Of a stretch of DNA of 42,577 bases, positions 34,703-42,260 are shown in pieces; within the stretch, counting starts at the first letter, position 1, and each line of letters begins with the position of its first letter. The notes beneath the pieces were generated by a model that saw only the letters and a list, made by a program, of their open reading frames with translations, searched no databases and was not told the DNA's origin. Made by a program: the position numbers and the translations under genes. Source of the stretch: Microvirga sp. Mcv34 (GTDB taxonomy: Bacteria > Pseudomonadota > Alphaproteobacteria > Rhizobiales > Beijerinckiaceae); assembly GCF_024519725.1 (NCBI RefSeq), contig NZ_JALJRK010000044.1, positions 1 to 42,577 of the forward strand, written 5' to 3'.

Positions 34703-35728
34703 GTGACAGTGGGCGTCGTCGTTCCGTTCGAAGACAAGCATCCCGAGAAGAATGCGAGCATCGAGAAGCTCGTGTCCCTTGTGGCCTCCGATATGGAACG
34801 GGTCAATGCGATGATCCTGTCGCGCACGGGTTCTGAGGTCACGATGATCCCGGAAGTGGCCAATCACCTCATTTCCTCCGGCGGTAAGCGCCTGCGGCCC
34901 ATGCTGACGCTCGCGACCGCGGGCCTCTCCGGCTACGAGGGTGACGGGCACGTGAAGCTCGCGGCGTCCGTCGAGTTCATGCACACGGCCACCCTCCTCC
35001 ACGACGACGTGGTGGACGAGAGCGACATGCGCCGGGGCAAGATCGCCGCCCGAATCAAGTGGGGCAACGAGGCGAGCGTGCTCGTCGGCGACTTCCTGCT
35101 CGGCCAGGCCTTCCGCATGATGGTGGAAGTGGGCTCGCTGCGCGCCCTCGACATCCTCTCCGCCGCCGCGACCGTGATCGCCGAGGGCGAGGTGATGCAG
35201 CTCGCCGCCGCCAAGAACACCGAGACGACCGAGGATGAATACCTCGCCGTGATCCGCGGCAAGACGGCGGAACTCTTCGCCGCCGCCTGCGAGGTCGGGC
35301 CCGTGATCGCCGGCCGCCCCAAGGCCGAGCAGGCCGCCTGCCGCTCCTACGGCATGAATCTCGGCATCGCGTTCCAGCTTGTGGACGATGCTCTCGATTA
35401 CGGCGGCAAGGCCGCGACGCTCGGCAAGAACGTGGGCGACGATTTCCGCGAGGGCAAGATCACCCTGCCCGTCGTCCTCTCCTTCCGCCGCGGCACGGAC
35501 GAGGAGCGCGCCTTCTGGAAGCGCGTGCTCGAGCAGGGCGAAATCGAGGATGCGGACCTGGAGCAGGCCATCGCCATCATGCGCCGCCACCGGGCCCTGG
35601 AGGACACGGTCGAGCGGGCCCGCCATTACGGCGCCATGGCCCGCGACGCCCTCGCCCTCTTCCCGTCGGGCCCCATGAAGCAGGCCCTCCTCGACACCGT
35701 CGATTTCTGCATCGCCCGAGCGTATTGA
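34703..35728 (+). CDS. Long-chain polyprenyl diphosphate synthase
   Basis: A trans-prenyltransferase that extends farnesyl diphosphate with isopentenyl units, most probably making the octaprenyl or decaprenyl tail of ubiquinone. Counting from the GTG at 34703 (341 residues), it has GKRLRP (61-66), the first Asp-rich motif LLHDDVVDESD (Asp101, Asp102, Asp105), GDFLLGQAF, and the second Asp-rich motif FQLVDDALDY (Asp228, Asp229, Asp232). Residue choice before the first Asp motif (AT at about -4/-5: HTATLLHDD) is small, which fits a long product. The start is uncertain: GTG 34703 or GTG 34709 both give the N-terminus GVVVPFEDK expected for the family, whereas the frame upstream has only a TTG. 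The gene is likely ispB- or ddsA-type. Confidence 0.93.
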   Translation: MTVGVVVPFEDKHPEKNASIEKLVSLVASDMERVNAMILSRTGSEVTMIPEVANHLISSGGKRLRPMLTLATAGLSGYEGDGHVKLAASVEFMHTATLLHDDVVDESDMRRGKIAARIKWGNEASVLVGDFLLGQAFRMMVEVGSLRALDILSAAATVIAEGEVMQLAAAKNTETTEDEYLAVIRGKTAELFAAACEVGPVIAGRPKAEQAACRSYGMNLGIAFQLVDDALDYGGKAATLGKNVGDDFREGKITLPVVLSFRRGTDEERAFWKRVLEQGEIEDADLEQAIAIMRRHRALEDTVERARHYGAMARDALALFPSGPMKQALLDTVDFCIARAY

Positions 35729-35833
35729 GACGCCGGCTCGATCATTCGCTGAGTGTGTCTGGCTCATCCGCCGGCATGGATCCGAGCCTTCATCCTGAAT
35801 GTATGTCCGGACATGCGCTGCGAGCCCCTCTCA

Positions 35834-35929
35834 GGTCATCACCAGCCATGTGCCGGTGATCTCAATTGCTTGAAGCACCGAGCCTCTCCGGATTGGGATA
35901 GCCGGCACAAGGCCGGCCATGACGTAGTG
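35834..35929. repeat. Intergenic palindromic repeat, copy 6
   Basis: GGTCATCACCAGCCATGTGC and CCGGTGATCTCAATTGC at the left; GGATAGCCGGCACAAGGCCGG and CCATGACG at the right. The spacer CTTGAAGCACCGAGCC is one of the better preserved examples. It lies in the 285-base gap between the convergent polyprenyl synthase and RTX genes, where no gene is seen. Confidence 0.8.
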
Positions 35930-36013
35930 GGCGACTGGATCGGCCAGGCAACAAGGATGAGGTGAGAGAGGGCTGAGCCCGCCGCTCTGGCGCGAACCAA
36001 CTCCCGCCTTCCG

Positions 36014-37999
36014 TCAGATGACGAAGAGGTCCTTGTAGGTCATCTTCAGGTTCTTGGAGAGTGTAGCGATCTTTATCTGCGCCGCGCCACCAACGCCGTC
36101 GGCATCGTAGTATACGACGCCCTTCTTGCTGTCGTAGATGATCCGATCATCCGCGTCATGCGCCTTCGCGCCTTTGTAAAAGTACTTGCTCGCCATCTGC
36201 TTAGGCTTCGAAGGTGTACCGGAGCCGACCTTGAAGTACTTGTTCTCCAGATAGATCGAGTCGTCCGCGACATTGAAGTCGGCGATCTTATCGACGTTCG
36301 TTTTTGCGTTCGGCTTGGTGTCGAAGACGAAGATGTCCTGACCGGAACCGCCTGTCAGAACATCCTTTCCAAGCTTGCCATAAAGCACGTCGTTTCCAAC
36401 GCCGCCGACAAGTTTATCGGCTTTCTTGGTGCCGATCAAAATTTGGCCGTTCGCTCCAATGCCACCGTCTATCAATGGATTGAGATTGCTTGACGCCACG
36501 ATTCCGTCGGAGAACTCGAATACCTCGATTCCCGAGACGGTATCGCGCCCGTCGCCATTGACCCGGCTGTCCAGAAAAGCGAACGAACCATCCTGGCTCT
36601 TGGTCACGACATAATCCGCACGGCGGCCGCTCAAGACAGCCTTGTCCTGATCGCCCGTCCCACCATCAAGAGTATCGTCACCGGACCCGCCGATCAGAAC
36701 GTCGTTCCCGTCGCCACCATTGACTCTGTCATGCCCGGCACCACCCCACAGCAGGTCATTGCCACCGGCTCCGTTGAGCGTATCGTTGTGATAGCCGCCA
36801 TCGAGTTTGTCGGCATTGGCCGTGCCATTCCAGACAAGGCCGGTTACGTGGGCCGGGCTAGAATAGTTCGCCGTCACAATATCATTGGCGGGCTTATGCT
36901 GCGTGGTGTAGTCCGCCCAGGACACGCCCCGCCCGCCCTGGTTCACCGGGAGCATCGGGTTTTCGAAGGAATAGTAGCTCCAGAGGAACGACCCGGCGAG
37001 CCATTGGCCGCCGTAATTCTCCATTACATAGTAAAGAGCGTTGTAGGCGTCGACCTGCTCCTGGAAGTCAACCGGGGCGGTGGTATCGAAGCGACCGGGA
37101 TCAAAGCTTGTTCCATCCATGCTTCGATAGCCAATTTCGGTGAAGATGATTTGCTTTCCATATCGCTCGGATAAGGACTTGTAGTAGTCGACTGCGGATT
37201 TTCCTCCATGCAGCGTGTCTCGAATCCAAGAATTAAAGTGCGGTTTCGTCCAGGCATCCACCATCTCGTTGACGGTTGGATTGTACGGTATGTAATCAGG
37301 TGCCGGCGGCTGCTGATGCTCCGGCGTCAGTGGCAGATAGGCATCGATGCCGATAAAGTCGAGCTTATCCCAGAACTTGACCTTCTCTAGCGTCCAATAG
37401 GTCGCCGCATAGGTGACCTTGCCGGAATAGACGGCACGCACGGCAGCGATGATCTCTTCCCACTTTTGGGTATAGGTCATGCCATCGCTGCAGACCCCCA
37501 GCGGATTGATCATGCTGTCCATTTCGGTGCCGACGCAGATCATGTCCGCACCGCCCGCCTGCGCCGCCCTGGCGTATTCGACCATCATGGACTTGTAGCT
37601 GGCGAACCATTCTTTCGCTTCATGAAATTGGCCACTGTTAGGTGTGATTTCTCCCCCAGGCGTGATTAATGCGCGCCAGACGCGAGGTTGGTCAGTTTCA
37701 AGGTGAGGCTTGAGTACGACCTTGAGGCCATGTGCCTTGGCCGAGAGAATGGATTGCCTGACCTGCTCGAAGCTGTCGCTCTCTTGGTCATAGAGATTGC
37801 TCGCCTCACCCTCGTTCAGCTGCGTCGAGCTGCTGTTCTCATCATGCTGGAAGAAGTTGGGGATGATCGTGACCGTGTTAGCCCCAGTGGCCACGATTTG
37901 GGACATTGCCGCCTGCCCCTGAGGATCAAGAATCTGTCCGTTGTAATAGGAAGGCTGGGTGATGCTCTCCCACTCGAAAATCTGCTCGGAACCGCTCAT
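36014..37999 (-). CDS. RTX exoprotein with glycosidase-like TIM barrel (GH113-like)
   Basis: A 661-residue probable secreted enzyme. Residues about 10-365 form a TIM-barrel glycoside-hydrolase-like domain, most like the GH113/'GTA TIM-barrel' group: GANTVTIIPNFFQHD near 39-53, GLKVVLKPHLET (91-102), ADMICVGTEMDSM with candidate acid/base Glu159, LDFIGIDAYLPL (213-224), IIFTEIGYRS with candidate nucleophile Glu288, and GSFLWSYYSFE near the end. GH113 members known to me cleave beta-1,4-mannan; the substrate here is not predictable. RTX repeats follow at about 396-450 and 523-553. Residues 556-661 are the C-terminal module shared with the other two RTX proteins (DRIIYDSKKG, VYYDADGVG, ending DLFVI). 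It lacks an N-terminal signal and is expected to use type I secretion. It separates the prenyl synthase and ispE gene groups. Confidence 0.87.
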   Translation of the reverse strand: MSGSEQIFEWESITQPSYYNGQILDPQGQAAMSQIVATGANTVTIIPNFFQHDENSSSTQLNEGEASNLYDQESDSFEQVRQSILSAKAHGLKVVLKPHLETDQPRVWRALITPGGEITPNSGQFHEAKEWFASYKSMMVEYARAAQAGGADMICVGTEMDSMINPLGVCSDGMTYTQKWEEIIAAVRAVYSGKVTYAATYWTLEKVKFWDKLDFIGIDAYLPLTPEHQQPPAPDYIPYNPTVNEMVDAWTKPHFNSWIRDTLHGGKSAVDYYKSLSERYGKQIIFTEIGYRSMDGTSFDPGRFDTTAPVDFQEQVDAYNALYYVMENYGGQWLAGSFLWSYYSFENPMLPVNQGGRGVSWADYTTQHKPANDIVTANYSSPAHVTGLVWNGTANADKLDGGYHNDTLNGAGGNDLLWGGAGHDRVNGGDGNDVLIGGSGDDTLDGGTGDQDKAVLSGRRADYVVTKSQDGSFAFLDSRVNGDGRDTVSGIEVFEFSDGIVASSNLNPLIDGGIGANGQILIGTKKADKLVGGVGNDVLYGKLGKDVLTGGSGQDIFVFDTKPNAKTNVDKIADFNVADDSIYLENKYFKVGSGTPSKPKQMASKYFYKGAKAHDADDRIIYDSKKGVVYYDADGVGGAAQIKIATLSKNLKMTYKDLFVI

Positions 38000-38270
38000 G
38001 ATGTGCCCCTGTTATCAATGTCTGACGAATGTCACGACCTTGATCAGCCGAATCTTTAAAACTTTATAGCATTATAAATTGCTACTGCTATTAGACTGAA
38101 TGGTCGAGCATCGTTGTGGCGCGGCAGAGATGTCAGCTGGAAGGGACATATCAGGAGTACAGTCCGATCAGGCTTCATGTCGACAGCAGTGAATGCCCCG
38201 AAGCCGATGAACCGGACGTTGCTGAGCCCGCCATGCATGACTGCTTTGTTCTTTTTACAGAACATTTTGA
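38000..38270. other. AT-rich gene-free stretch upstream of RTX gene and metQ
   Basis: No supported gene lies between 38000 and 38581. This part is clearly more AT-rich than its surroundings (for example TTTAAAACTTTATAGCATTA near 38053 and CTTTGTTCTTTTTACAG near 38244). It should contain the promoter of the leftward RTX gene. A short leftward frame at 38056-38322 lacks a ribosome site and shows no family likeness. The rest up to 38581 is the metQ promoter, riboswitch and leader. Confidence 0.5.
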
Positions 38271-38298
38271 TTGACTTAAAACCCGATAGCTTTAAATG
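38271..38298 (+). promoter_or_regulatory. Candidate promoter for the metQ riboswitch transcript
   Basis: TTGACT (38271-38276) and TAAATG (38293-38298) are 16 bases apart. Transcription would begin near 38305, about 28 bases before the SAM-II aptamer. The match to the -10 consensus is only partial, but the position suits the riboswitch. Confidence 0.4.
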
Positions 38299-38332
38299 AA
38301 TCGTTGTCCCGAGGCGGTGCAAACCCTCTTGG

Positions 38333-38385
38333 GCCGCGGTGATTTGAGACGAGCAGCTTGCCCCGCGTGATCAAAGGCTAAAGCG
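38333..38385 (+). ncRNA. SAM-II riboswitch (SAM_alpha)
   Basis: The segment has the strongly conserved SAM-II elements in order: P1 strand CGCGG (38335-38339), TGATTTG (38340-38346), GCTTGC (38356-38361), P1 partner CCGCG (38363-38367), TGATCAAAG, and GCTAAAG (38377-38383). The first loop's TTG can pair with CAA at 38372-38374 as part of the pseudoknot. SAM-II binds S-adenosylmethionine and in alphaproteobacteria shuts off methionine or SAM biosynthesis and uptake genes. The gene downstream in the same direction is metQ, 196 bases later, which agrees with this role. The identification is from pattern memory; a covariance-model scan (Rfam RF00521) would confirm it. Confidence 0.85.
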
Positions 38386-38409
38386 CCACGAGCGGCTTCC
38401 GCCTCGTGG
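38386..38409 (+). promoter_or_regulatory. Hairpin directly after SAM-II aptamer, possible expression platform
   Basis: CCACGAG (38386-38392) and CTCGTGG (38403-38409) form a 7-base stem around CGGCTTCCGC. It starts three bases after the aptamer's GCTAAAG. The same CTCGT could instead pair with ACGAG at 38349-38353 inside the aptamer loop, or in part with CACGAGG at 38412-38418. There is no U-tract, so a rho-independent mechanism is not obvious. Confidence 0.45.
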
Positions 38410-38581
38410 TTCACGAGGATCGAACGGCCATGATGCGTCCGACTTCCATGACGATCTCCCTGCCCCGGCCCTCGCCGGCCGAGAGCTGTCGTCGCCTCGC
38501 GGCCTGATCCTCTCCTTCCTTCCGAACCACATGTCCGGCTTCGAGTTGAAGCCCGATTCACTTTGCCTGAAAGGTCAACCC

Positions 38582-39391
38582 ATGTCCGTTTTCACCCGCC
38601 GCAGCCTTCTGTCCGCGACCTTCGCGCTCGGCGCCGCTCTGGCCGCGGCCCTGCCGGCTGCCGCCCAGCAGAAGAGCATCAAGGTCGGCGTCATGTCGGG
38701 CGCCGAGGAAGAGGTCGCGCAGGTCGTCAAGAAGGTGGCGGCCGGCAAGGGCCTGAACGTCGAGCTCGTGCCGTTCTCCGATTACGCCCTCGTCAACGAG
38801 GCGCTGGAGCGCAAGGACCTCGACGCCAACGCCTTCCAGCACAAGCCCTATCTTGACGCGCAGATCGCCGCCCGGGCCTACAAGATCGTCCCTGTGGGCT
38901 TCACCTTCGTCCAGCCCATCGGCCTGTACTCCACCAAGGTGAAAGCCGTCGGCGACCTGCCGAAGGGCGCCAAGATCGGCATTCCGAACGACCCGAGCAA
39001 TGGCGGCCGCGCGCTCAACCTGCTCGCCGCTGAGGGCGTGATCAAGATCAAGGAGGGCCAGGGCCTGTCGCCGAGCCTACTCGACATCGCCGAGAACCCG
39101 AAGGGCATCAAGTTCTCCGAGCTCGACGCCGCCCAGCTGCCTCGCGCCCTGCCCGATCTGGACGCGGCTGTGATCAACACCGATCACGCCATCAATGCAG
39201 GCCTCGACATCCGCAAGAACACGATCGCGGTCGAGAAGCGCGAGGGCAATCCTTACGCCAATTTCGTCGCCGCCCGCCAGGGCGACGAGAACCGCCCGGA
39301 GATCAAGACCTTCGTGGAATCCTACCAATCGCCGGAAGTGGCGAAGTTCCTGGAAGAGCGCTTCAAGGGCGCCATCATCCCGGCGTGGTAA
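38582..39391 (+). CDS. metQ: MetQ/NlpA-family substrate-binding protein (methionine ABC uptake)
   Basis: A 269-residue periplasmic binding protein of the methionine uptake (MetNIQ) family. A signal peptide with an FTRRSLLSA twin-arginine-like motif and a hydrophobic core ends near AAA-QQ (about residue 29); there is no lipobox, unlike E. coli MetQ. The mature protein begins SIKVGVMSGAEEEVAQVV and shows the family segments VELVPFSDYALVNEAL, DANAFQHKPYLD and GAKIGIPNDPSNGGRAL. The ATG at 38582 follows GGTCAACCC; the frame upstream to 38531 does not fit a signal. A SAM-II riboswitch 196 bases upstream links it to methionine supply. No metN (ATPase) or metI (permease) gene follows: the next gene, ispE, is on the other strand. 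Confidence 0.94.
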   Translation: MSVFTRRSLLSATFALGAALAAALPAAAQQKSIKVGVMSGAEEEVAQVVKKVAAGKGLNVELVPFSDYALVNEALERKDLDANAFQHKPYLDAQIAARAYKIVPVGFTFVQPIGLYSTKVKAVGDLPKGAKIGIPNDPSNGGRALNLLAAEGVIKIKEGQGLSPSLLDIAENPKGIKFSELDAAQLPRALPDLDAAVINTDHAINAGLDIRKNTIAVEKREGNPYANFVAARQGDENRPEIKTFVESYQSPEVAKFLEERFKGAIIPAW

Positions 39392-39422
39392 TGCTCTCCT
39401 GAGCGCCAGCATCTCGGCACTC

Positions 39423-39447
39423 CATGGCCGGACTCGGGCCGGCCATG
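39423..39447. repeat. Short palindromic repeat, copy 7
   Basis: CATGGCCGG (39423-39431) and CCGGCCATG (39439-39447), a perfect 9-base stem with a 7-base loop, the single-hairpin form of the repeat family. It lies between the convergent metQ and ispE genes. Confidence 0.75.
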
Positions 39448-39462
39448 ATTCCGGCGAGTCGA

Positions 39463-40326
39463 TTACCGTAGGCTCGTCGCCTTCACCCACCAGTCGGGGC
39501 GTGAGCGCCTGACGGCTTTTGCTGCCTCGGCGGCGGTCCCGCAATCGTCATAGAGCCCGAACACCGTCGCGCCCGACCCGGACATGCGCGCCAGGCGGCA
39601 GCCTTCGGTCTGCCGGAGTAAGCTGAGCGCTTCGCCGATCAGCGGCTGGACCCTGAGCGCAGGCGGTTCGAGATCGTTGCGGGCGGTCTTCAGCGTCTCT
39701 AGGAGCGCACCCCGCTCGATGACCGGGTGTCCTGCACCCGCCAGGGCCTGCCCTGGATGCAGCCCAAGCGCCCTGAACACCGCCGGCGTCTCCACCGGCA
39801 CGCGCGGATTGACCAGTACGGCGAACAGGCGCGGCAGGTCGAGCAGCGGCCCCAGCGCCTCGCCCGCGCCCCGCATCATGCGGGCTCTCGGCTCCAGGCA
39901 GACCGGCACGTCGGCTCCGGTGAGGCGGGCGGCCTCGCGCAGGGCGGGATGAGACAGCGGCAGGCCGTTGAGCCGGGCCAGGAGTCGCAGGGCGGCAGCC
40001 GCATCCGAGGACCCGCCGCCGATCCCGGCCGCCACAGGCAGGCGCTTCGTCAGATGGAAGGTGCCGAGCTGCAGGTCCTCCACGCGATCCGCCAGAAGAC
40101 GCGCGGCCTTCAGGACGAGATTGTCGGCATCGTTTCCGGCAAGGGAGGCGGTCGGGCCGCTGACGTCGAGCGCCAGCCCCGCCCCGGGCTCGAGACGCAG
40201 ATCGTCACCCGTGCCGGCGAAGGCCACGAGGCTTTCCAGCTCATGATAGCCGTCGTTCCGTCGCCCGAGCACATGGAGCGTCAGGTTGATCTTGGCGGGA
40301 GCGCGGGTGGCGAGCGGCTGGGACAT
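39463..40326 (-). CDS. ispE: 4-diphosphocytidyl-2-C-methyl-D-erythritol kinase
   Basis: A GHMP-family kinase of 287 residues that phosphorylates CDP-methylerythritol with ATP, the fourth step of the MEP pathway that dxs (2447-4369) begins. Conserved parts are [22 protein letters not shown] with the active-site Lys12, the glycine-rich ATP loop [17 protein letters not shown] (97-113), GADVPVC with the catalytic Asp139, and the C-terminal [12 protein letters not shown]. The length is normal. It lies 143 bases downstream of the TPR protein gene in the same direction; a TPR protein next to ispE is a frequent arrangement in Hyphomicrobiales. Confidence 0.97.
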   Translation of the reverse strand: MSQPLATRAPAKINLTLHVLGRRNDGYHELESLVAFAGTGDDLRLEPGAGLALDVSGPTASLAGNDADNLVLKAARLLADRVEDLQLGTFHLTKRLPVAAGIGGGSSDAAAALRLLARLNGLPLSHPALREAARLTGADVPVCLEPRARMMRGAGEALGPLLDLPRLFAVLVNPRVPVETPAVFRALGLHPGQALAGAGHPVIERGALLETLKTARNDLEPPALRVQPLIGEALSLLRQTEGCRLARMSGSGATVFGLYDDCGTAAEAAKAVRRSRPDWWVKATSLR

Positions 40327-40346
40327 GGCGCCTCCATGCCCGAGAG

Positions 40347-40457
40347 CGGGCCCATTGGAAAGGGCCCGTCGTCATGGCCACACTTGCTGCGACCATCCAC
40401 GCCTTGGAACCATGGCGCCAAAAACGTGGATGCCCGGCACAAGGCCGGGCATGACGT
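40347..40457. repeat. Intergenic palindromic repeat, copy 8, with added hairpin
   Basis: CGGGCCC (40347-40353) and GGGCCCG (40362-40368) form one hairpin. Next come GTCATGGCC, CATCCACG...CGTGGATG, and ATGCCCGGCACAAGGCCGG followed by GCATGACG (ending at 40457). The CCGGCACAAGGCCGG core agrees with the other copies. It lies between the TPR gene and ispE, within their likely transcript. Confidence 0.75.
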
Positions 40458-40469
40458 GAGAGGGTTTTG

Positions 40470-42260
40470 CTAACCGCCGTTCTGCTTCGGCGCTTCCGGC
40501 TGCGGCGGAGGCGCGTTCTCCGCCGCAGCCGGCTTAGGGTCCTCTTCGAGGCCGTTGTCGATCTTCTTGAGGATCTTCACCAGCTCCTCATGCTCGGGAT
40601 CCGAGTTCTTGGCGTGGTCCCACTGGAACTTCGCCTCGAGCTTGCGGCCGACCTTCCAATAGGCATCGCCCAGGTGGTCGTTGATGGTCGGATCGCCCGG
40701 CTTCAGCTCGACGGCCTTCTCCAGCTCGCGCACGGCATCGTCGTAGCGGCCCATGCGGTAATAGGCCCAGCCGAGGGAGTCGATGATCATGCCGTCGCGG
40801 GGCGCGAGCTCGACGGCCTTCGTGAGCATCTTGAAGGCCTCGTCGATGTTCATGTTCTGGTCGACCCAGGAATAGGCGAGGTAGTTCATCACCTGCGCCT
40901 TGCCGGCCGGAAGCCCATCGGGGACGAGTTCCAGGCTCTTCTTCAGATCGGCTTCCGCCTTGCCCCACTGCTTCGCGCGCTCGTAGGACGTGCCGCGATA
41001 GAAGTAGAGGATCCAGTGGCCGCGTTCCGGCTGGCCGATCAGCTTGATGGCCTTGTCGTAGGTCTCGGCCGCTTCCGCGAACTTCTTGCGCGAGCGCTGC
41101 ACGTTGCCCAGCGCCATGACCACTTCCACGTCGTCCGGGCGATCCTTCATGAGCTTTTCGAGGTGGGCGATGGCGTCGTCGCCGCGCCCCATCAGCTCGA
41201 AATTATGCCCGATGGAGATGTCGGCGCTCGGCCGGACCGGCGACTCCTTGGGAATACGCTCGAAGATCACATTGGCCTTGTCGTATTGCTTCAGGCGCTC
41301 ATAGACGTCGCCGAGGGTCACGAGGGCCAGCGGATGATCGGGCTTCAGGTCGAGGCCGAGCCGCAGGTAGATGATGGCGGTCAGCTCGTCCCCTTGCGTG
41401 TTGCCGACGACGCCGAGCCCGTAGAGCAGCTCCGCCGCCCCGTCCTGGGCATTGGTGACGAGCGGCAGGAGGGGCTTGTCCTCCTCGAGCGCCTTCATGG
41501 CGGCGCGCACGATCGGGTGGCGCGGCGCCACTTCGTCGAAGGCCTTGTAGATCTTCAGCGCCTCGTCCTTGCGGCCGCGCTTGGCCAGGAAGCGGCCATA
41601 GGCGTCGACCACCTGCAGGGTGTTACGCTCGCTCTCATAGGCCGCCTTGAAGCGCTTCTCGGCCTCGGTCGGGTTGCCCACCACGTCGGCGATGAGCGCC
41701 GCGTGGTATTCCCGGAACTGGTCGAAGGCGCGCTCGTTCTTGAGCTTGTCGACCGTGGCGAGCGCCTGCTTGCCGTCCTTGGAGCCGGCATAGGTCCAGG
41801 CCGTGAGAAGCGTTGCCGTCAGATCGGCCTGGCGACCGCGCGTCCCCTTGGACAGGCGGGTGCGCGCATCGGCGTATTTCTGGCTCTTCATGGAGCGGAC
41901 CGCGAGAGCGAACTGCGCCAGGTTGTTGGTCGCATCCTGGGCGGAGAGCCGCTCGGCCGCGCGCACGGCCTCGCTCATGGAGCCGTTGGCCAGGAACGCC
42001 ACGAAGGCCCGCTCCAGAAGCTCCTGGTTGCGGGGATCCTCCTGGATCGCCTCGCGGAAGAAGATCGTCGCTGCCTCGGTATCTCGCGCGGAACCCGCCA
42101 CATAGGCCGACAGGAAGTTGCCTTCGAGACTCTGGGCTGGCGTCAGGGGCTCGTCCTGGGCCGTGTTGGCCGCGACGGCCGGGGCCGCGAGCAGACCGGC
42201 GGCCAAAAACATCAATGCAGGCAGACCCTTGGGGGCCAAAGGCAGTTTCAAAATGGGCAC
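40470..42260 (-). CDS. Exported tetratricopeptide-repeat protein
   Basis: A protein of 596 residues from the GTG at 42260. The N-terminal hydrophobic stretch (LPALMFLAAGLLAAPAVAA) is a Sec signal peptide, cleaved near AVAA-NTA. The body is TPR-type helix pairs throughout, best seen in DEALKIYKAFDEVAPRHP, AIIYLRLGLDLKPDHPLAL, GDVYERLKQYDKANVIFERI, GWAYYRMGRYDDAVRELEKA and VELKPGDPTINDHLGDAYWK, so it is a periplasmic or outer-membrane-associated scaffold. The C-terminal tail is Pro/Ala-rich (EDPKPAAAENAPPPQPEAPK). GGAG lies nine bases before GTG 42260; a TTG at 42275 is the alternative. Upstream of ispE; exact role unknown. Confidence 0.9.
   Translation of the reverse strand: MPILKLPLAPKGLPALMFLAAGLLAAPAVAANTAQDEPLTPAQSLEGNFLSAYVAGSARDTEAATIFFREAIQEDPRNQELLERAFVAFLANGSMSEAVRAAERLSAQDATNNLAQFALAVRSMKSQKYADARTRLSKGTRGRQADLTATLLTAWTYAGSKDGKQALATVDKLKNERAFDQFREYHAALIADVVGNPTEAEKRFKAAYESERNTLQVVDAYGRFLAKRGRKDEALKIYKAFDEVAPRHPIVRAAMKALEEDKPLLPLVTNAQDGAAELLYGLGVVGNTQGDELTAIIYLRLGLDLKPDHPLALVTLGDVYERLKQYDKANVIFERIPKESPVRPSADISIGHNFELMGRGDDAIAHLEKLMKDRPDDVEVVMALGNVQRSRKKFAEAAETYDKAIKLIGQPERGHWILYFYRGTSYERAKQWGKAEADLKKSLELVPDGLPAGKAQVMNYLAYSWVDQNMNIDEAFKMLTKAVELAPRDGMIIDSLGWAYYRMGRYDDAVRELEKAVELKPGDPTINDHLGDAYWKVGRKLEAKFQWDHAKNSDPEHEELVKILKKIDNGLEEDPKPAAAENAPPPQPEAPKQNGG

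Noticed and set aside
34601..35767. Leftward extension of the DUF2007 frame through the prenyl synthase gene
   Set aside because: Only the last 74 codons match DUF2007; the remainder is antisense to the synthase.
38056..38322. 88-codon leftward frame in the AT-rich gap
   Set aside because: No ribosome site, no family likeness, and it overlaps the candidate metQ promoter and reaches close to the riboswitch.
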